Translations under genes and position numbers: made by a program
DNA from: Camarhynchus parvulus
Taxonomy: Eukaryota > Chordata > Aves > Passeriformes > Thraupidae
DNA length: 64,000 nucleotides
Assembly: GCF_901933205.1 (NCBI RefSeq)
Contig: NC_044572.1
Coordinates: forward strand, 63,962,465-64,026,464
Reading direction: 5' to 3'
The notes under the pieces: generated by a model
Databases searched by the model: none
Told to the model about the DNA's origin: nothing
The model's input: only the letters and a program-made list of their open reading frames with translations
Part shown: positions 1 through 12,960 of the stretch, piece by piece
How positions within the stretch are numbered: position 1 is the first letter of the stretch
Layout: each line of letters starts with the position of its first letter

Positions 1-3000
1 AACAGTTCTATAAGTACCTTGCCACAGACTTCATAATTTTGTAAATGTTGATCATATTTCCCATCAGACTTTTTAAGCTGAAGACTCATGGACTTTCTGG
101 TCCCTCTTGGTAAAGCAGCTCCTCTGTCCCCTTAAGCATTGCAGTTGTCTGTGCATGTACCTTTTCCATGTGCACTTTGTCCTTTAAATGCAGAAACCAG
201 AAATGCCCCCAGTGCTCAGGATGCCTTTGTGCAGATGGAACCATAGACCTGCAGCATTCACTGCACAAAAGAAGTACTACAGATGCCAGTTTGAAAATTC
301 ACTGCGCATAGAGATGGGAAATAACAAACCATAACAAACTGCTGTTATTATTTTATATTTGATGTTAAGTACTGTAAATATTCATGGCACTTCTCAGGAA
401 AGCAGAGGTAGGGTGGGTCAGAATAACACAGCACTACGTCATGCTTTGTGAACAGAATGGTTTTCCACATGGTCCCAGCCCTGCACGCATTTCCAGCTGT
501 AGTGCTGCCAAGAACAATCACATGAATTTGCAGGAACTGTTCATGGCAGCAAGCAGCACTGTGGCCTCTGAACCCATGGTGCCTAGGTGCGTAGGTTCAT
601 ACATATGTCCATATATAGGCAAGGGCCTTTTTTAAACCTTGTTTTATTTTTCCAATATAAATATCAGTGCCTTAAAAATGCAGAATGAAGGTTGGCTGAA
701 TTGTATAGAATGACTTCAGGAATTTCCCCATTGTCTGCATAACTGATAGCTGACTGAGGTAATATTTTACACAGTCTAAGCTTAGTGTGTGGATCTGAAG
801 GTCCCTAAAACTCCTTTCCCATATGGTCAAGCTTAAATCTGGTGATTGTTTTGTAGTGAGATTTTTTTTTTGCCAACCTTTGTTTTGTGGTTGTTGCCTG
901 CAGATGGAGGGTTAACCCTGAGGAGGTGACTGTGTAATAAGAACGAGTGCATTTCTTGGCATTGCCCACGGCAACAGTGAAGGAATATCCCATATTCTTG
1001 CTGTGTTATCAGCGTCATGTTTATATTCAGTGTTATAACCACTTTATACTCTAAATGTTGTTTTTATGCTTTCAACCTGGTTAGTTGTATCTTGATTTTG
1101 GTAGATGCTTTTTTGAAAGCCTTTAGAGAGAGCTCTTGTCAGAGATGAGCCGAGAAGTTTTACTTTATTGGTCCATGCTCCAAGGATATTCATGAGTATA
1201 TTAGGTTTGATTTACTAATGGGCAGGGAGAAAATTGAAAGAAGCATTACTTGCTGGCTTTCACAGTCCTTTGTGTATAAGGTGAAGTGACAATATATGTA
1301 AATTTGAATTTCATTTTCTATGATGGTAACAGGAAAATTAATTTACAGTCAGCATTTTGTCCACTAAGCTTTGTCTTATGAATCTGATTTCCAGTATTTA
1401 AAAAAAAAACCCAAACATTTTCTAGTATAAATATGGCTTACTTTGGCATCTCTTTCCTTCATTTTTCTGCCTTTTCCTATTTCATTATGAATTATAATCC
1501 ATCCAAAAAGCTAGAATGGCTTTATGGTACAGCTGTACTTCACATATAAGCAGTTTGGCTGCCTTCCCAAAATGGCACATTTCAACCATGACTGCCATTA
1601 AAGCTGCTAGCAACGATTCTAACCATACTGATGTGTTTCAGTCAGCTTAATTATATTTTTAAGTCAGGTCACATTCAAGAATATTCCTGGCCCTTGGCTA
1701 CACAGTACAGTAACACTTTGAAATTTCATCTCTTGGGACATCAGCTGTCATTTTCGAGTCATTGAGAAATGTGTTTGATGGTACCTACCCAGTCCTTGGT
1801 GAAACATTTGCTCCTAGGACCATCTGCCCCTTTAATAGAGTTATTTCAGCATCGCTTCAATTTCTGCAGCAGCTGCCCACTGATAATAAGTCAGATGTGG
1901 GGATGTCACAGAGAAGAACAGCAGAGCCTGACTGCAGTGCTGTTGTTGCCTTCAGCTCACTCTGTCAGAACATCATTTCCCCAATTAATGAAATCCCCAT
2001 TGCATGTTCTGCCTGATCATCCTTCAGGTTCCTTCTTGATCCGTCTCCAGGCAGAGAGGCAAGTCGTGTGGTAGCTCACACCAGATGCCTTTTTCGTGGC
2101 CTTCCGCTTGCAGTGAGCATCTTTCGGTGCCTGCTGAGTTGTGTTTTTAGCTTGGCTCGGCTAACTCAAATTAAAACATTGGCAAAGACACGGGAATTTG
2201 CTGTTTCACATGGATTAGCATTTTTAAGTTCTTTTTTTAGGCTTGAGCTTGAACTGATAATCTCTGTTTATTCTTAGACTTGCCAGACATCTGCTTTCCA
2301 GCTGTCCAAATGAGCATCCTACTGAACCCCTGCAAATCTGAGCTGTCCAGTTTGTGGTACCCCAACACTACGGGGCCCTGCAGTGGCTCCCACAGGGCAC
2401 AAGGGACTGGCACTAATGCTGTGTGCTTTGGGACGTGGGCATCTTGTTCAGCCTGAGTGAAAAACCCGTGCTTTTAAAAACAGGCCCAGTGTGAGTGACT
2501 TTCCAACAGTGTTTCTCTTACAAGTGTCCTCTGTTAGCAGGGACAAATGTGCCAAATGAGGTGTTACGAAATAATGCGGTGTAGGAAGGGTCATTCCAAT
2601 AGTTTGCCTGTTACTTTGAGATCTGGGAGAAGGAAATTCACTTTTCTGTTTTGCTACTGATTTTCTGCCTCCCTTTTTAGTGGAGGCCTGTCTTAATTGA
2701 TTAACTTTAGACAGTCTCTGTTTAGATGTCTGGTCTAAAAATTACTTATCTAGTGTTGGCTGGTTACCAAGATGCTCTGTAAATGGTAGAAAGGCACCAT
2801 CTTAAAATGTGTGCCTAAGTTAGTTAGGTAAATAGCCTTGTGGTGATGTGTATTTATGTCTGTTTGTAAGTCCCAGATTATATTTTAGACTAGATGCTTG
2901 ATTTTGTGATGATAGAAAGGAGCAGAAATGAATCCAGGGCTTGTAGTCTCTCTGTGCCTCTTTTCACAGGCTGTAGAAGTCATTAATGATTATCTGGTGT

Positions 3001-6000
3001 TTCACAGGATGTTGTGGTTGGAAAGATGGAAGTGCCCAGAGATTTTATAAGTAACTAAGTTATGCAAAAGGGAAATGTGCCCCTGTGTAGGCAGAGGTGA
3101 CCTAAATGAAGTGACAGTGGCTTCTTTTGAATGGGAAAAAAAAAAGAAGACTTTTATCCTCTTCCTAAATAGCTAGCCTTATGAAATTTATAAAGCCAAA
3201 AGCATAAGCAGCTTTTGTGGCAATCTTGGATCCATTTTTTGCTCCTCTATACTTGACGTCTTTCATAGATGTACATATTTCTGTACATACACTGTCTGTT
3301 CACAAATCCTCTGCCTTCACTCAGGTGTTGGGAGTGAATGAATTCCTTCTTTTTTCTTTCTTTTTTTTTTCTTCTGTTCTTTCCCTTCTCTGATGTGAGT
3401 GCTGGTTTTGGTGACTAAGAGGATAAATTTCAACAGCAGAGTCTCTTGGTTCTCTGATGGGTGATTAATTGCTGACAGACTCCAGGTACCACTTTCTTTG
3501 ATTTCTCTCTTTCTTTCTATTCTTCTGTACAGGCACGTGGAAGGCTCTGAGGAGCCCTGTGCACATTGTTGGGTTGCTTTGCCCGGGACTTCAGTCTGCT
3601 CTTTGGGCCTTTGGCATCTTCCAGGCAGAAGAAGGTTAGCAATTGCTTTTATGGTTGGACAGGTCATTGTGTACCAATGGAACAGACTGCTAGGCAGAAG
3701 TTCCACATTCTTTCGACCTTTTTAGCATTGAAATAACCCTTCCTGTGAGAGAATCCCACACCCTGGTCCTCTGGAGTTTGTGAAAAAGACACTGTTGTCT
3801 GTCTTTCTTGTGGGAGCATGGTCATGTTCATTGTGCCCAGGTGTCAGGGGAGTCTCCCTGGCTGGAGCTGGCCACATGAGCAGAGGATGAGTTGCCCCAT
3901 GGGACATGGAGCCCTTGGTGCATTCTGCGCAGTGGTGGGAGTTGTGAGGCTCTCAGGCTTTGTGTTTGGTGTCCTTCAGCCCACCAGGGGAGCAGTGAAG
4001 ATACCCCACCAGGTGGTTTAGCTCAGTACCCACCACTGAAAGGAGTACAAGGCATTACAGCATTGCCTCATGGGTTTTGGCTATGTGTTTCATGCCACCT
4101 GGAAAGGCTTCAAGGAAGTTGCAGTCCATGATGCCTCACATGCCAGGTAAGACTCGCTTGGTTACAATGACTTGGTGTTTCCTTCTAGATCAGGTTCATG
4201 TTGGTCTGGTTTAGCACAAAAACCAACCCCCTAGAGCCAGATGCTGTATTCATTAACACCTCTGAGGAACTGTTTGAAAACAAATTCACCAATCTGTTTC
4301 TTTTAGTGTGAGATACAGTGTGTGAATGATGAATGGGTTTTTGCTCACATAATCCACTTTCTTCACAAAAATTATTTTGTTAAAAATTTTCTGGTTGGCT
4401 ATAGAAGCCATCAAACACCTTGGAAGACACACAAAGGCTTGTGTATTTGCACAGCTCTAACCCCAGCAAGACATGATTCATGGCTAATAGGAACTGCTGA
4501 AAACATTTTCCCATTCCTTTGTGCCTGCACTTAGTGAGGAAACTGGGGAATGGAGTAGAGACTTAAATGCTTTTCCCTAGAAACCTCTGCTGGCTTCCAG
4601 TTGTGATACCAATCCATCACTTCCCAGAAGGCAGCTTGCACGTGGGGCTGTCCTTGATCCCCTCAGCAGTACTGCCTTCCTCACAGTGAGCAGGAGGTGT
4701 GGCACTCCTGGTGGCACATTCCCACCATGTGCTGTGTGTTGGGAAGAGCCTTTTCCCTTGTAGGTGCACATTGTGCTGGTGTTGTAAGAGCTGCCTTCAG
4801 GGAGGCTGGCAGATGTTGTGGCACTCACACAGCTGGGGTTGTTTTGAAGCTGTGAGCAGTGCATGTGAGACCTTTGTGGGTGTCTGGCTGTTTAGGTGTT
4901 TTGCACTTCGTCTTCCTCTAGGGAGCTGCCCCTTGCAAAACAAAGCCCTGTGCCATGCCAGGTGAGTTGACAGTCTGGTGTGAGTGAAGCCCAATATTTT
5001 TTAACTTGTTCCCCTTTGCATCTCGCTCAGGCCCTCACACAAATGTACATTAAGGGACACTTTGAGCTCCTTTTGTCATTAGAGTTGCAGATTATGACCT
5101 GGTCTGATCTGAGACTCTGTGCCTGTACCTCCACAATGTTTGCCCGTTTCGCTCCATTTTGTTATAGCAGGGCTGAGTCTTTATCTGGGGCATGGAGCTG
5201 GTGAATGTGGACTCTGAGCCCTGAGATATGCTTCCATTTATCTGACTGAATGCTCACAGATCTCACATTTTGGCATCTGTCCACAGATTGAAACCCTGTC
5301 TGGCCTGCTGTCACCCTGTAATTGCATAAATCAGCCCTAGCATTTGGCTTCTGATCATCATTTTTTGTGTTATTGGATATTGTATTCCTAAAATTGTGAT
5401 GTGTAAGGAGACAGAGTTCCTGAAAGAGGATTTAGGCCAAGCTGAAAAAATTGCTGTTAAATAACATTGTTTTTAGTTTTTTTTTTTTAATATAACTGGG
5501 ACTCTTTTTGAAATCCTTCTTTAAATAGGTAGTGACACGTTTTCTTCTTTAGCTCAAGGGTCAGTGTCTCGTGTCGGACGATGGTGTGGGTTCCCTTGCC
5601 AGCCGACAGAGGTTGCCAATTGTTTCTTTTCATCCTACTAGGGTTGGCTTTCAACTGTGTCTGTAAGCAGGGCTTGACTATTGTATCCAGATGATGGTCG
5701 AGCTCCCTGCAGCTAGACGCTGCTCACTGACTTCCTCTAACAAGCTCCGCTGGCTGGGATACTCTTAAGCCCTTCTTGCATTACTCAGGATGGGTCAGGA
5801 AAAGGCCATATGTTGGCACAGTTTTTGGGTTTCTGCTTATATATCTTCTCTGCTCACTACCTTGTGTATTGCTCAGCTTCTCTGCAATCTGAATTCAAAT
5901 CCCTTCCTGGTCAGAATAACTGCATTTTCTAGAAAAGAGTGTCTTAGGTAAAAAAAATACAGAGAAATGAACCTCTGAAGCTTTCTGTGGCTGAAACTAG

Positions 6001-9000
6001 TTTGCAGGTTGTTCCCAAGCTGTTATGAAATGGGAGCTTTATCACCCCTCCTGTGCTATTCTGTTAGTTTCTTTAGTCCCTGATTAATATTTTCAATGGC
6101 TAAACCTTAGGGATTTGAATGAATGAAACTTTACTGAAAAATCTGCCATATTACTCAATAGTAGACTCAGAAATTTTTTATCCTAAATATTCTCAATAGG
6201 ATTGGCAAAAAACCCAAAACAACAAAAATCAACAAATCACCCCAAAATTAACAAACCTACCCTCCCCCCCCCAAAAAAGGAGAAAACCACTCCAAAATCT
6301 TATATGAGATACTGTAAATTTATTTAATTGTAAGTTGAAATTATTTCTAGGATCTATGCTTTCAAGATGTTACATCCTGTCTCCAGTGTCAGTCACAGAA
6401 GTGCAATACAGCTTTTGCAGTGTAGACATCAGCCTCACTGGCTTTAAGGGTCCAACATGAATATGGCCCAGTGTAATGATTTATTATGAGATTTGGGTTC
6501 CATGTAGTTAAACCTGCCTAGAAACCCAGCATTATATCAGTGATAATTTATTGCATGCCAAGACAGGATTTAATTGCATGCATTGACACGATCTGGCTTC
6601 CAAGACAGACCAGTATTTGAAGCACCTTCTCAAGGTGGACCAGGCACACTTGGGTGCTCCTCAGGAGTCTCCCTCGCCTGTCTCCTCTGGGATTCTTAGA
6701 CATTCAGGTGGCAGAGAGTCAAGCTGCCCTTTCTCAGTGCTCTGCTCATTAATGCAGGGGAAAAGCTTTGTCCCCTTTCTACAGCCACTTCCATTTGTAT
6801 GCACTGAAGTGGTCAGTGAAGGCTTTAGCCTGTCTCAACTGGCTGCACAGGAGCTGTGCACAGCCAAAATTCACATTTGTATGCATCAGGTTTCTCCTTA
6901 CTGTCACTTCTTTTGATCCCACAGTGAAGTGACAGTAGAGAGGGGCAAATGGGGACAAGCAGTTCTTGCAGAGGGAAGTGAAGAGAAGCTGGGAGTGATT
7001 TTGTGTGGAAAATTAAATTAAGCTCTAGTGAGGCAAGTGGAGCAGGGTCTTGTCCAAGGTGGAGGAAGGCATCCCCTCCTGCTCCCCTGCTTCTGTGACA
7101 CTTGGGAATCATGTTCTTTCCCAAGGACATTTTGAGCATGTTATTGCAGGGGGGGATCTTCCTTGTGAGCCTCAGTGGAAATGTCAGATGAGCTGCAGTG
7201 GGAAATGAATAGCCACAGAGGAGAGAGGGGCTGCCCAGCTCCCTTTGCTAAAACTGCCGGATCCTATTGAAGTGTTTTATAGGGAGACAAAGCCCAGCCT
7301 GACAGACAGGGCTTAATTGCATAATTCCTTTGGGGGAAACATGAAGTGCTTCCAGTGCAGGTCCACTCCCCTGAAGGGACTGCAGATTAATGGCTGAGAA
7401 GCCTTTGCTGAACTCAGCCAGTGGGAAGTCATCTCTGGTTGTTCAGGGGGGCAGTCAAAGTCATTTCAGTTTTAATTGGATATGGCAATTCCTCTTCCTT
7501 TCCTAGGCAGCAGCAGGGGCTCCTTGCCCTTGTGTCGGTGTTTCGTGGTTGACACAGCTACCTGGCACTCAGACCCCAGTGTCATCAGTGTGTGTGGAAG
7601 CATTCCTGCAGCAAAGCCATGCCAGCCTGCCTGTGCCTGCCTTACTAATGTGATCACCCTTTTGTAATCCAGGTGTACCCCATGCTCCTCCTGCTGCTCT
7701 GTGGTGAGGTCTTTTCCAGCCAGTCACAGCAGCTGGAGGTGAATTTGTGTCCTGCACAGGCCCTTCACAAAAGAGTTGGAGATTGGTTTGCTGCCTTTGG
7801 TGTTTTGGCTCAGGGGAAAGAGGAGTTCAGACTCTAACCAGTGCCACCAGCTGTGATGTCCCACTGCATGCTTCCACACCTGAGTGACTGGGGTTTTCTT
7901 GGCAGAGGGGGAGAGGTCTGAGATGAAAAGTGCTTGCAGTATGCAATGGAGGTACCTGCAGCTGCCCCCTTGGACAGTCGAAGGCATGCTCTGCACTCTG
8001 GAGTTCTGACATCCTGCTGGGAGTAGTGGGGTGTGCTGGACTCACACCTGTTAGATACCTGACCAGAAAAGCTTGTCCTGTTGTGCTTCTGGAGAGCAAG
8101 GATAGCAGTGCCTTCACCTGTGCACAAGAGCATCTCTGTATAAAGCTGGCCGGAGATGGGCAGGACACAGTCCTTGCAGAGACCTTTTCTGTAACTACAG
8201 TCAATAAAATTAATTTTTTTTTAGGCAGAAACCACCAACATACATTCTTAAATATTCACTGTAGAGAAAGTAGTAACATTCTCATCTACTATTGTAGCTG
8301 GAGGGAATAAACCAGTCTGTCTAGCAATTAGAAAAGAAAGCTGAAAGATCTGTGTTTTCATATAGTTAGAGGGGAGAATTGGACAGCAGAGCTCTGTGTT
8401 CTTTGTTTCTGCAGCCACTCTCTGTCCTCTGTATGGGATCCCCTCCAAAAACCCTGTGCTTGGCAGGACAGCACAAACAAGTGAATTAAAAAATCACAAA
8501 GCTTTAAAATTTTGCCAAGCTAAGGTAGCAGCAACTTGGCTGTTTACATATCTGCATGGGAGTAGTCACTAATCGCAGCGTGCCTGAGGTTCATTTGTTT
8601 CCTCCTAGGAAGGGCTGTTTTCACACTAATAATTGCTTCCATATGAGAGCTGGAGGTGTGTTGCTCTGCTCTTGTCACTGCAAAAGGATGTGCTGGAAAG
8701 CTGAGCCTGTGGTGGGTACTTGCTGTGAATTACAGGTCTTGCTTGCATCCTTTTAGCTTTTTTCAGTACTAGTGAAAATGTCCAAGGCTTTTTGGGAAAA
8801 AAAAAATCCTCTTAGGTTACAGGTGTTATTAAACTTTTGCTTCTCTCTAGTCAATCCTTCACTTTCTCTGTTTTGTGTAGTATTGACACTTTTTTTCCTA
8901 GCTTCATACAATAATGCCAGAAATCAGAAAGCAAACTGCTTTCTTGCCTTCTTCCCTTCTCTGAAACTAATGTTTCATTGCCTACCCTCAGATTTTCTGG

Positions 9001-11252
9001 GCAGCTGAGTCAACTAAGGACCACATGTGGGTGAATATGGACGTGTTGCAGCCCGATACTTTGTGTGGATGTGTTCACTGCTTGTGGTGCCTTGCAGGGT
9101 TATTTGCATGGCAGTGAAAACTCCTCAGTAACACAGTGAGCATGCACACTGGGAATGTTTACTTTCTGGAAAGAAAGGGGTGCACTAGAGTCTTTTCTGA
9201 CATAGAAGCAGAAGGGTGAGAGATGAGCTGGGATATGGCATTGTTTCCCCTCAGCACAATATTGTGAACAGGTGACCAGATTTCTGTGTTTTGTCAATTC
9301 TCTCTGTGTAAAGGACAATTTTAGATGAGCCAAACCAAAGATGACAACAACAGAAGCTATGAACCATACAGTTGGAGAACAAAATACTCTCTGTAGGCTT
9401 AGAAGGGCTAGTTTTGTTGCAAACAAACACCACGAATTTTTTCAAAAGGATAATCCAACTGCATGTGACTCAGAAGGGAACCATCCAAATTTCTGTGAAG
9501 CCCAGTTCCTTTCTGGTGTCACTGAGCCAACTGAAACCTGCTGTATTGTGAAAACACTGGCATCAGCATAGGTGTGTGCTTTGTTCACCCTTGAATATTG
9601 TAGCATTAAAAATAATTTTTTAAAGGAAAGCCACACCTATAGCGTAACAGTATTGTTAAGGCTTGTCCAAGGTAAAGCAGTTTGTATTGCTGTGATGACA
9701 TCCCCTATAACTGGAAAACTCCTCTGTCAAATGTGCTGCTGTAGTGCAAAACAGCTTGCAAGCAGAGAGGCTGTTCCAGCATGTTGCCACATTTTACGTC
9801 CTGTCAAGCCTCAAGGACAAATACAAGCTGCAGAGTTTAAAAAAAGCATTTTTGGAGCTAAACAGATTTGCAGTGAACAAAAACCTCACTTAAGGAATCT
9901 AAATATGCAGGCAGCTTACAAAATTCATGCAGGATTTTTGCAGCACATACAAGAAATCTTTAAAGAGTGAACAATATGTTGTCTCCTGGTACTCTGGAGT
10001 TTCTGGAGATGTGAGCAGTTTGCTACAGCCTCTGCTGCAGCACTCCCCAGCCCTGGCAGCAGGACACTCTCCGATCCAGTAAGTCATGTCTCTCCCAAGG
10101 TAGCAGTGCTGTGCCAAGGTTCGTCAGCTGTATTTCCCTCTGGCAAAGACTCATCCAGCTACAGATAGACCACAAGGTCTGTCTGACCTTGCCCATACAT
10201 TCCTAAATCATCCTTAAGAGAATAGGAGGCCTTTGTGTAGATGCTTCCTCAAAGAAAGGGAAGGAAGGGGTATGTACATTCTATGCACGTCTTGTGCTGA
10301 CGTGCCCTTGGAAGGTAAGGATGTGTTCAGTAAAACAGCTGAGGTGTCCATGCCATGGGAAACTGACTTTGACTTGTTTGGGCACTTCCCTTGCCTTCTG
10401 CCTCAGGGCAAATCCAGCTGTTGTAATGTCCCTGACAGAAACACATAGGACTGTGGGACAATGCAGCGTTTGGTAGGACACGCTTACTGCTGCAGTAGGA
10501 ACTCCTCTTCAGCACATGCTGCTACTTGTAAAAAGCTTGCTTATAGGCTGAATAACCCTGGGAAACTAAAATACTCGTGATGAGGACAGCCTCTGGTGCA
10601 GGGTATGGTGATGTGAGCATCCAGGATGTGCCTGGAGTTTGAAGATGGCTGCTGGCCTCTGCTTTTGCCCCAGCCATCCTGCTGGAAGGGCCCTGAGGGG
10701 ACTCAGTGGTCTTGTCAAGAATGGTTCTGGTGACAGTGACGCTTCATGACTGGCATCTAGAGGCGACGTGAGCCTCTCATTTCACCCAGGCCACCACATT
10801 TTTGTCAGGCCTAACAACATGCAATTGGCCATTACTGAGATGAATTGGGGCTTGGAGGAGGAACACATTACTGCAGCAGTTCCTCTGAGCCACCGAGTGC
10901 CCTGCGGTGCTGCAGTCGGACCAGGCTTTCCTCCCAAGAAATCGCAAATAGTTGTTTTGGCATCCCACTCTTGCTGCACTGACTCATGGGGGTGAGTCTC
11001 TGCAGGCAGTGAGTTGCCTGTGGAGAAATTATCCTTTCCCAGATTTGGCACTCTGTTCATTTCTAGTTAGATAGGGTAAATATTAACCCTTAGCTTAGCT
11101 CTCTGCAGGGCTTGTATGGCTGAGTGGCATCTTTCCATGTGGGCCTATTGCTGCTGATGGGTATAACCACAGCCAGGTGCTGTTCCTGCCATGATTTTAG
11201 GGAGTGCTTTTGTCTCAGCACCCTCCTGATTTTTCTCTACCTGTTGGAAAAT

Positions 11253-11324
11253 GCCCAGGGATGAATCTAGCCTAAAGCTGGTACTTTTGCCCAGGGATGA
11301 ATCTAGCCTAAAGCTGGTATTTCG
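11253..11324. repeat. 36-bp tandem duplication
   Basis: Two adjacent 36-bp units start GCCCAGGGATGAATCTAGCC at 11253 and 11289. The first 31 bases are identical and the last five differ at three positions. It is a local tandem duplication within the GFOD1 intron. Confidence 0.9.
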
Positions 11325-12529
11325 CCCTGCCTGCAAGGCACCCATGGTCAAGTGTGTGAAAGCAGGAAAACAAGAGCCTGGCAGTTTTGTTACACAAAAA
11401 AATCTCTGCCCTGAGACAGTCCAACCAACACTCCTACAGCTGAGGTTTGGTCTTTTCACTTTCAGCTGAAGTTGAGATATTCCAACAATCTTTGAAAAGC
11501 AGATATGGTGCTTTTTTTTAAGAAAAGAGTAAATCGTGGCAAAATTGGATGGAAAAGCTAAATTCTGCAGATGCAGAAAGGTTACTAGTGAGGAAGGGGT
11601 TAGATAGATAGATAAGATTACTGCTTCTGCCACTTTGGCAGTATCTGTACCAGGAGAAATCATCAAACTTCTTGACTTCTCTTTCGTCTTTGCAGTGTGA
11701 GGGTAATACCTGCTTGGCTTTGTCGAGTGCTTTGAGATCTGTGAGTGAACCATAAATGACCGGTGGCAACTTTCAATAATACTGTGATTACCTGTTAGTT
11801 ATCCGTGTTCCTCCAAAGGGATAATCTGACTCTCAGTGTTTTCTGTGCTAGGTGCAGGTACGAAGGAGGTAATGAAGCTGAAGGGTCAAAAAGCTTATCT
11901 CCCAAATGTCCTAGGGAGTGGTTTTTCTTGGGATGTGGGGATTCCCAGTTCAAGTTTAAATAGACTGATGTCATAAATGACAGGGAAAATAAGAGGGTGG
12001 TTTTAATAAATTTCCCCCATTCTTAAGCAGCAACAAGCAGATGGATTTGGGATGAACTCCCAGACACATGTGGCACCCTTCTGAGGCTGGTCAGGAGGAT
12101 CCTCTCCCATGGCCTATGAGTGTGTGATCCTTGGCCGGAGTCCAGAGCAAGGCTCTTGTCCAAATCCACCCACACACACTCGTGTTCAGGTTTCTGACTG
12201 GAAACTTCATCTAGACTGAAGCACATGACAAATAATGCAGAGCTCCCAATGAACTGCCTGGAAATTAGCCCTGGTGTAAGATGTGGGACATGATGTTTTA
12301 TATAGAGAGTTGTAGTAGTGTGGCTTCCCATGTGGCTGGTTATACTGGAATAATGACCTATTGAAATGAACCAAAAAAAAAACCTATAACATGCTTTTAA
12401 TCAGGAAAACCAGTGTGTGTACTTGGGGGTGGGGATGGTAAATTTCTTAATGAATGGTTATGAAATAATAATGAACTCTGTATAGTTGGGGCATAAAAAC
12501 CCAGAGAATTCCTAGATAACTTTTGGTCT

Positions 12530-12960
12530 GTACTTATTGAAGTGTCTTTTGGGCTATTAAAACCCTGGGCTATATTAAATGATTTTAAATATACAAGCTT
12601 GTTACTCTGAAGCCACTTGAGATACTGTACAATGTGACTGCAGATATATGCAAATTGGCATAATTTCCATTTGACATACGCACTGTAATTATTGAAAGCT
12701 TTTTTCCAAATTTATTTTTCATGTCTGCTGTAGTTAATTTATTATCTCCTTTTAACACTGGCAATTATAATTATTTGCCAAGAGCAAATCCTTGCTAACA
12801 AAAATCCAGTTTTCTTTAGCCTGCAGCTTTTCCTTTGAATTCATTATGAGATACTGTTAATCAGAAGAACCATTGCTGGCCTCTGAGCATCCAGCAGGGC
12901 AGGAAAACACTGCAGTCAGAAAAAGAAATGCAATTAATTAGCCTAAGCTTCTTTCTAGCA
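12530..12960. promoter_or_regulatory. Candidate conserved non-coding element
   Basis: An AT-rich, non-repetitive block with many homeodomain-type cores, including CAATTATAATTATTTG and GCAATTAATTAGCC. It has the texture of deeply conserved intronic enhancers. Conservation itself cannot be seen from one sequence. Confidence 0.25.

Noticed and set aside
11145..11753. A 202-codon minus-strand open frame
   Set aside because: It crosses the 36-bp tandem duplication (12 codons repeated), has no recognisable similarity and shows no splice or codon-bias support.
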